This document shows, piece after piece, positions 59,919 through 64,000 of a DNA stretch of 64,000 bases. The number at the start of each line of letters is the position of its first letter. Within the stretch, counting starts at the first letter, position 1. This stretch comes from Blastococcus sp. TF02-8 (lineage in GTDB: Bacteria; Actinomycetota; Actinomycetes; Mycobacteriales; Geodermatophilaceae): positions 1 to 64,000 of the forward strand of contig NZ_QOHK01000007.1 in the NCBI RefSeq assembly GCF_003319175.1. Reading direction: 5' to 3'. Both the position numbers and the translations under genes were made by a program. Below the pieces are notes generated by a model that saw nothing but the letters and a program-made list of their open reading frames with translations, was not told where the DNA came from and did not search any database.

Positions 59919-62740
59919 TCCAGGCCGCCGATGGCCCGCTTGCGCAGCGAGATCGCCAGCTGCTCGAGATCCAGCAGCTGCTTGAACGCCTTCATGTAGT
60001 CGTCACCGGCCTCGACCGGGTTCATCCGCTGCAGCCGGCCCTTGAGCGCGGCGATCTCGCGCACGGTCGCCATCTCCTGCAACCGGGCGACCACCGCGTT
60101 GACGTAGCCGCCGTCGGCCTCGCCCACCGACCGCAGTGGCTCCACGGCCAGTGCGGTCAGCAGCGCTCGGGCGCTCTCCCGGTCGCAGTGCTCGGCGACC
60201 TCGTCGAGCCAGGCCGGCCCGGTGACGGTGGTGTTCGCCGCTCCCCCGGCCCCGGCGATCGCCGCGGCGACCGCGGCGTAGTCCGGGTCGGTGAAGGCGA
60301 CCGGCGGCACCGCGTCGAAGGCGGGCCCGGCGTACTCCGGCACCTGCAGCGCCGCCTTGACCGCCTCCCGCTCCACGGCGACCGCGGCGTCGTCCGGTGT
60401 CCGCTTGGGCGCCCGCGGTCGCCCCCGGGACGGTGCCCCTCCGTCGCCGCTGAGCCGGCGCATCCGCTCCAGCACCTCGGCCTCGTCGGTGTTGCCGATC
60501 ATCCCGGCCAGCTCCCGCGCGTAGGCCGGACGCAGTGCGTGGTCCTTGATCTGGGCGACCAGCGGCACCGTCTTCTCCAGTGCGGCGACCCGGCCCTCGA
60601 CGGTGTCGAGGTCGTAGCCGGCCAGCGTCGTCTTCAGCACGAACGCGATCAGCGGCGTCCGGCGGGCCACCAGGTCGCGGACGGCGGCGTCCCCCTGCTC
60701 CTGGCGCAGCTCGCACGGGTCGCGACCCTCCTGCTCGACGGCCACGAACGTCTGCCCGACGAAGCGCTGGTCCTCGGCGAAGGTCTTCATGGCCGCCGCC
60801 TGGCCGGCCGCGTCGCCGTCGAAGGTGTAGACCACCTCGCCACGGAACTCGTCCTGGTCCATGAGCAGCCGGCGCAGCACCCCGATGTGCTCGGCACCGA
60901 ACGCCGTGCCGCAGGAGGCCACCGCGGTGGTCACGCCCGCCAGGTGGCAGGCCATCACGTCGGTGTAGCCCTCGACGACGACGGCCTGGTGCCGCTTGGC
61001 GATGTCGCGCTTGGCCCGGTCGATGCCGTAGAGCACCGTGCTCTTCTTGTAGAGCGGGGTCTCCGGGGTGTTCAGGTACTTGGGGCCCGGGTCGTCGTCC
61101 ATGAGCTTGCGGGCGCCGAAGCCGATCACGTCGCCGGTGATGTCGCGGATCGGCCAGACCAGCCGCCGGTGGAACCGGTCGATGAGCGTGCCGCGGGAGG
61201 ACTCCTTGGCCAGCCCGCCGGTGACCAGCTCGGCCTGGGTGAATCCCTTGGCTCGCAGGTGCCGGGTGAGCGCGTCCCAGCCGCCCGGCGCGTAGCCGCA
61301 GCCGAAGTCGAGTGCCGCCTGCCGGTCGAAGGCGCGGTCGGCCAGGAACTGGCGGGCCGGCGCCGCCTCGGGAGTGCCGAGCTGCTCGGCGTAGAAGGCC
61401 GCCGCCGCCGTGTTGGCGGCGACCAGCCGCGCACGCTGGCCGACCGAGGCGCGGTCGGGCCCGGCGGTGGGGCGGCCGCCGTCGTCCTCGTACTTCAGCT
61501 CGATGTTGGCGCGGTTGGCCAGCAGCTCCACGGCCTCGGAGAAGGACAGGTGGTCGATCTTCTGCACGAAGGAGATGACGTCACCGCCTTCGCCACAACC
61601 GAAGCAGTTGCCGGTGAGGAGGTTGTCCTCGAGCGTGAAGGCGTGCGTGCCCGGCACCTCGGCGCAGAAGACTTCCTCCACGCGGTCGGACCACTCGACC
61701 GACTGGACGACCCAGTTCTTGCGTTCGTACTTCTTGTCGTTCGCGAGGAAGCGCGCGCGGTGCTGGTCGAGCAGGAAGAAGGACTCGGGAAGGCCCTTCG
61801 TCATGAACCGCACGTTGTAGATGTCGCTCGGGACGCCGTCGATCCCCACACGGTTCTGCTTGGCCACGCCGAACGTGCCGATGCCGAGTCGGGTGCACAG
61901 GCGCCGGACGTATTCGAGGTTTTCGGGGTCGGCCGAGTTGAGGATCGCGTCGCCGTCCTCCGCCACGCAGCCGTCGGCCGCGAAGTAACCGGCCAACCAG
62001 CCCAGTAGGTAGGAGGTGTCCTCCTCCAGGTCTGGGCGCTCGTCCTTGAAGTAGGCGGGCAGCCCGTAGTAGCGCGTCCCGCGCTCATCGCTCCACGACC
62101 GGCAGCCCTCGAAGACGTGCGCCAGCTGCCCGTCCTTCTCGCCGTACAGGACGGCGATCGAACCGGCTCCGGAGCGTGTGCCGTCGCCGTAGACGAGTCC
62201 TCGGGCGATCCCGAAAGGGGACGGCTTCGTGGCCGGGTTCAGCACCCGGGTCACGGGGAACGAGTGCGACAGGCGATCCCCCGGTCGCAGGTCCTTCGTC
62301 AGCTTCTCGCGCCGGTTCTGCCGCAGCGCGCCGGACGGGACGAACCACCGGTGCTCGTCGGTCGCGTGGACGACTCTCGTGCGCCCGTTGCGGGTCAGCG
62401 TCAGCTTCATGAGCGGCTGTACGCCGTAAGACTTGAAGGGGGCCTCGACCCACCCGCCGTCTCCGTTCAGCACCCGAACGGACTTTCCGGCCAACTCCCG
62501 GATCGGGACGACGCCGTCCTCGGTCAGGACGCCGGTCTCTCCCGCCAGGCAGTGGAACAGGTTCCTCGTCGGCGTGACCTGGAACGACGGCGACTTCTCG
62601 TCGTGGAACGGGCACAGCCCCTTGAGGCTGCCACCACCCGCGCGCTTGAGCTGCAGGTGCTCACCGACGATCTCGTCGATCTTGCTGCGCTCGCGCACGA
62701 GCGCGATGTCGGCGGCCCGGATGCGTCCTCGCCCGGCCAT
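59915..62740 (-). CDS. dnaG: DNA primase with intein
   Basis: The ATG at 62740 gives a 941-residue precursor; a longer frame to 62791 is not needed. After removal of a 315-residue intein the product is 626 residues, normal for DnaG. The CHC2 zinc finger reads 'GLCPFHDEKSPSFQVTPTRN', 'LFH' then (after the intein) 'CFGCGEGGDVISFVQKIDHL'. The TOPRIM core has 'AVVVEGYTDVMACHLAGV' and 'VVYTFDGDAAGQAAAMKTF', and the C-terminal helicase-binding region follows. It makes RNA primers for replication. It is upstream of the 182-residue gene and downstream of the ydcF-like gene. Confidence 0.95.
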   Translation of the reverse strand: MAGRGRIRAADIALVRERSKIDEIVGEHLQLKRAGGGSLKGLCPFHDEKSPSFQVTPTRNLFHCLAGETGVLTEDGVVPIRELAGKSVRVLNGDGGWVEAPFKSYGVQPLMKLTLTRNGRTRVVHATDEHRWFVPSGALRQNRREKLTKDLRPGDRLSHSFPVTRVLNPATKPSPFGIARGLVYGDGTRSGAGSIAVLYGEKDGQLAHVFEGCRSWSDERGTRYYGLPAYFKDERPDLEEDTSYLLGWLAGYFAADGCVAEDGDAILNSADPENLEYVRRLCTRLGIGTFGVAKQNRVGIDGVPSDIYNVRFMTKGLPESFFLLDQHRARFLANDKKYERKNWVVQSVEWSDRVEEVFCAEVPGTHAFTLEDNLLTGNCFGCGEGGDVISFVQKIDHLSFSEAVELLANRANIELKYEDDGGRPTAGPDRASVGQRARLVAANTAAAAFYAEQLGTPEAAPARQFLADRAFDRQAALDFGCGYAPGGWDALTRHLRAKGFTQAELVTGGLAKESSRGTLIDRFHRRLVWPIRDITGDVIGFGARKLMDDDPGPKYLNTPETPLYKKSTVLYGIDRAKRDIAKRHQAVVVEGYTDVMACHLAGVTTAVASCGTAFGAEHIGVLRRLLMDQDEFRGEVVYTFDGDAAGQAAAMKTFAEDQRFVGQTFVAVEQEGRDPCELRQEQGDAAVRDLVARRTPLIAFVLKTTLAGYDLDTVEGRVAALEKTVPLVAQIKDHALRPAYARELAGMIGNTDEAEVLERMRRLSGDGGAPSRGRPRAPKRTPDDAAVAVEREAVKAALQVPEYAGPAFDAVPPVAFTDPDYAAVAAAIAGAGGAANTTVTGPAWLDEVAEHCDRESARALLTALAVEPLRSVGEADGGYVNAVVARLQEMATVREIAALKGRLQRMNPVEAGDDYMKAFKQLLDLEQLAISLRKRAIGGLE
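61607..62551 (-). other. Intein within dnaG (LAGLIDADG-type)
   Basis: The insert encodes 315 residues from Cys ('CLAGETGVLTEDG', splice block A) to Asn before the extein Cys ('LLTGN' then 'CFGCGEGG'). Block B is 'VVHATDEHRWFV', and two LAGLIDADG-like motifs are 'GLVYGDGT' and 'LLGWLAGYFAADG', so a homing endonuclease is included. Block F is 'VEEVFCAEVPGTHAFTLED'. The penultimate residue is Gly where His is most common. The +1 Cys is a zinc ligand of the primase finger, so splicing is needed for function. Confidence 0.93.
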
Positions 62741-62756
62741 CTGTCGCTTCTCTCCC

Positions 62757-63380
62757 TCAGCCGATGCCGGGTGCGCCGGCGACGCTCTCACCGGTCACGC
62801 GGTAGAGCAGGTAGGCAGCAGTCTCCCGCAGGATGTAGCGGAACTGGGTGTCGCGGGTCTGCACGGCCGGGCCCTGCCGGGTGGGCGAGCTCTCCGCCTC
62901 CATCCCGGCGTCCTCCGCCATGCGCTCGGCCCGCATGGCGTGCCACGGGTCGGTGACCAGCACCGCGTCGCTCCAGCCGCGCTCGGTGAAGGCCGCACCG
63001 ACCGCCCGCATGCTCTCCAGCGTGTCCTCGCCCTCGGGCACCGCGAGCAGTGCCTCCTCCGGCACCCCGGCCCCGGCCAGGTAGTCGCGGCCCGCCTCGG
63101 CCTCGGTGAACTGGTCGCCGGCGGCCTTGCCGCCCACGGTCACGATCACCGGCGCGACGCCGTCCTCGTACAGGTCGCGGGCGTGCTCCAGCCGGGCCTC
63201 GAAGATCGACGACGGGACCCCGTTGTACTGCGCCGAGCCCAGGACGACGATCGCGTCGGAGCTCGGGTGCGAGTCCTGCCGCGCGGTCCACCAGATGCCG
63301 AGCGCGGTGGAGACGACGAGCAGCACGGCGGCCAGCACGGCCGCGCCCACCACCCGCGTCATCAGCCTCCACACGAACAC
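62757..63380 (-). CDS. YdcF/SanA-like DUF218 membrane protein
   Basis: The 207-residue protein has one N-terminal TM (about 8-32) and a DUF218 domain: 'DAIVVLGSAQYNGVPSSIFE', 'RLEHARDLYEDGVAPVIVTV', and 'AVLVTDPWHAMRAERMAED'. Proteins of this group are linked to envelope integrity. Starts at 63380 or 63362 are both possible. It ends 17 bases before the dnaG start. Confidence 0.83.
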   Translation of the reverse strand: MFVWRLMTRVVGAAVLAAVLLVVSTALGIWWTARQDSHPSSDAIVVLGSAQYNGVPSSIFEARLEHARDLYEDGVAPVIVTVGGKAAGDQFTEAEAGRDYLAGAGVPEEALLAVPEGEDTLESMRAVGAAFTERGWSDAVLVTDPWHAMRAERMAEDAGMEAESSPTRQGPAVQTRDTQFRYILRETAAYLLYRVTGESVAGAPGIG

Positions 63381-63457
63381 CCGTCATGGGTACCACGGGG
63401 AGCTGACCGGAGCAGTGCGCCGGGGACGGCGGTGTGCCCGGCGCCGCAGGGGCCCTT

Positions 63458-63472
63458 CTTGATCGGTTCAAG
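63458..63472. promoter_or_regulatory. Possible Fur-type operator
   Basis: CTTGA-TCGGT-TCAAG is a perfect inverted repeat of 5-base arms, 21 bases before the proposed GTG start of the Fur-family gene. Its placement fits autoregulation. Confidence 0.5.
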
Positions 63473-63493
63473 GGAATGGGACAGCATGATCCC

Positions 63494-63958
63494 GTGCCGG
63501 ACAGCACCGACTTCGAAGCGATGCTGCGCGCCGCAGCGCTGCGCGTGACCCGCCCGCGCCTGGCCGTCCTGGCCGCCGTGCACCGCCACCCCCACGCCGA
63601 CACCGACTCGCTGATCGACGTCGTCCGCCGCGAGTCCGGCGAGGTCTCCCACCAGGCCGTCTACAACGTCCTGGGCACGCTGACCGAGGCGGGCCTGGTC
63701 CGCCGGTTCCAGCCCGAGGGCTCGGTGGCGCGCTACGAGGCGCGCGTGGGCGACAACCACCACCACCTGGTGTGCCGCTCCTGCGGCGCCATCGCCGACG
63801 TCGACTGCGCCGTGGGTGAGGCACCCTGTCTGACCGCGAGCGCCGACGCCGGCTTCACGATCGAGGAGGCCGAGGTCATCTACTGGGGCCGCTGCCCGAC
63901 CTGCTCCCCCACCCCCCGAACCCCGACCGCAACCGCTGCACAGAGAGGCACCCCGTGA
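63494..63958 (+). CDS. Fur-family transcriptional regulator
   Basis: GTG 63494 gives 154 residues; an ATG at 63476 would add 6. The winged helix is 'ALRVTRPRLAVLAAVHRHPH' and 'SHQAVYNVLGTLTEAGLVRR', followed by 'EGSVARYEARVGDNHHHLVC' and 'CRSCGAIADVDCAVGEAPCL' with metal-binding His and Cys (a second pair is 'CPTC'). This is the FurA/CatR type that represses peroxide-defence genes. It overlaps the next gene start (GTGA), which could be a catalase gene. Confidence 0.9.
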   Translation: MPDSTDFEAMLRAAALRVTRPRLAVLAAVHRHPHADTDSLIDVVRRESGEVSHQAVYNVLGTLTEAGLVRRFQPEGSVARYEARVGDNHHHLVCRSCGAIADVDCAVGEAPCLTASADAGFTIEEAEVIYWGRCPTCSPTPRTPTATAAQRGTP

Positions 63959-64000
63959 AGGACGAGACCAACAAGGTCCAGACCCACAGCACCAGCGAGA
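63955..64000 (+). CDS. Start of gene downstream of Fur, cut by edge
   Basis: GTG 63955 follows AGAGAGG and overlaps the Fur stop. Only 15 residues are visible ('VKDETNKVQTHSTSE'), too few to identify. A catalase or catalase-peroxidase is expected from the usual furA-katG pairing, but this is inference. Confidence 0.55.
   Translation, partial: MKDETNKVQTHSTSE

Overview
The window is very GC-rich DNA with GTG/ATG starts, dense overlapping operons and actinobacterial gene families (SCO6880-type conjugation genes, LysM-BTAD protein, WXG100/EspG-like proteins, HelR with a rifamycin-associated element, an intein in dnaG). This points to a high-GC actinobacterium. A soil or rock dweller of the Geodermatophilaceae type is my best guess, but that is inference from gene content and not a marker-gene placement.

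Two parts differ in character. Positions 1 to about 29,560 look like one end of an integrated mobile element (ICE or integrated plasmid). It starts with a leftward conjugation operon (1-6782: VirB4-like ATPase running off the edge, SCO6880, a polytopic TrbL/VirB6-like protein, a one-TM protein, a pilin-like small protein, a frameshifted ParA-like gene and an HTH protein), preceded by a cluster of GGGGTGAC repeats. Cargo follows: a hendecad coiled-coil protein, a membrane protein, a PrrC/RloC-like ATPase gene split by an IS256-type element, a bacterial ubiquitin-like operon (Ubl, E1-like and DUF6527-like proteins) divergent from a HigBA-type toxin-antitoxin pair whose antitoxin carries an ImmA/IrrE peptidase domain, then a Tad pilus-type locus (LysM-BTAD, three TadE-like proteins, Flp-like protein, a chimeric CpaF-TadC gene, CpaE, CpaB, secreted protein, lipoprotein, prepilin peptidase) and a coiled-coil zinc-finger gene broken by a nonsense codon. 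The element ends at a partial tRNA-Met 3' half (about 29,519-29,562), which fits an attachment site.

From 29.6 kb on the content looks chromosomal: helR with its regulatory element; a small ESX-associated set (WXG100-like, EspG-like, helical-plus-hydrolase protein, lipoprotein); thioesterase, flavin-dependent oxidoreductase, hydroxyacid-oxoacid transhydrogenase, cyclase-family hydrolase and acyl-CoA ligase; an Hsp90-like/TPR pair; a frameshifted DinB gene; glycerate kinase and acyl-CoA dehydrogenase; late cobalamin genes (cobS, cobU, bluB-cobT fusion); a MarR regulator and an AmiC-like sensor next to an amino-acid permease and a formamidase; an Abi-like gene beside tRNA-Asn; dnaG with a 315-residue intein; a YdcF protein; and a Fur-family regulator whose downstream partner is cut by the edge.

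Decay is common on the element: an IS insertion, a frameshift, a nonsense codon and an internal deletion suggest that conjugation and Tad pilus functions may no longer be intact, while the ubiquitin-like/toxin-antitoxin island reads cleanly and is the most interesting system here.
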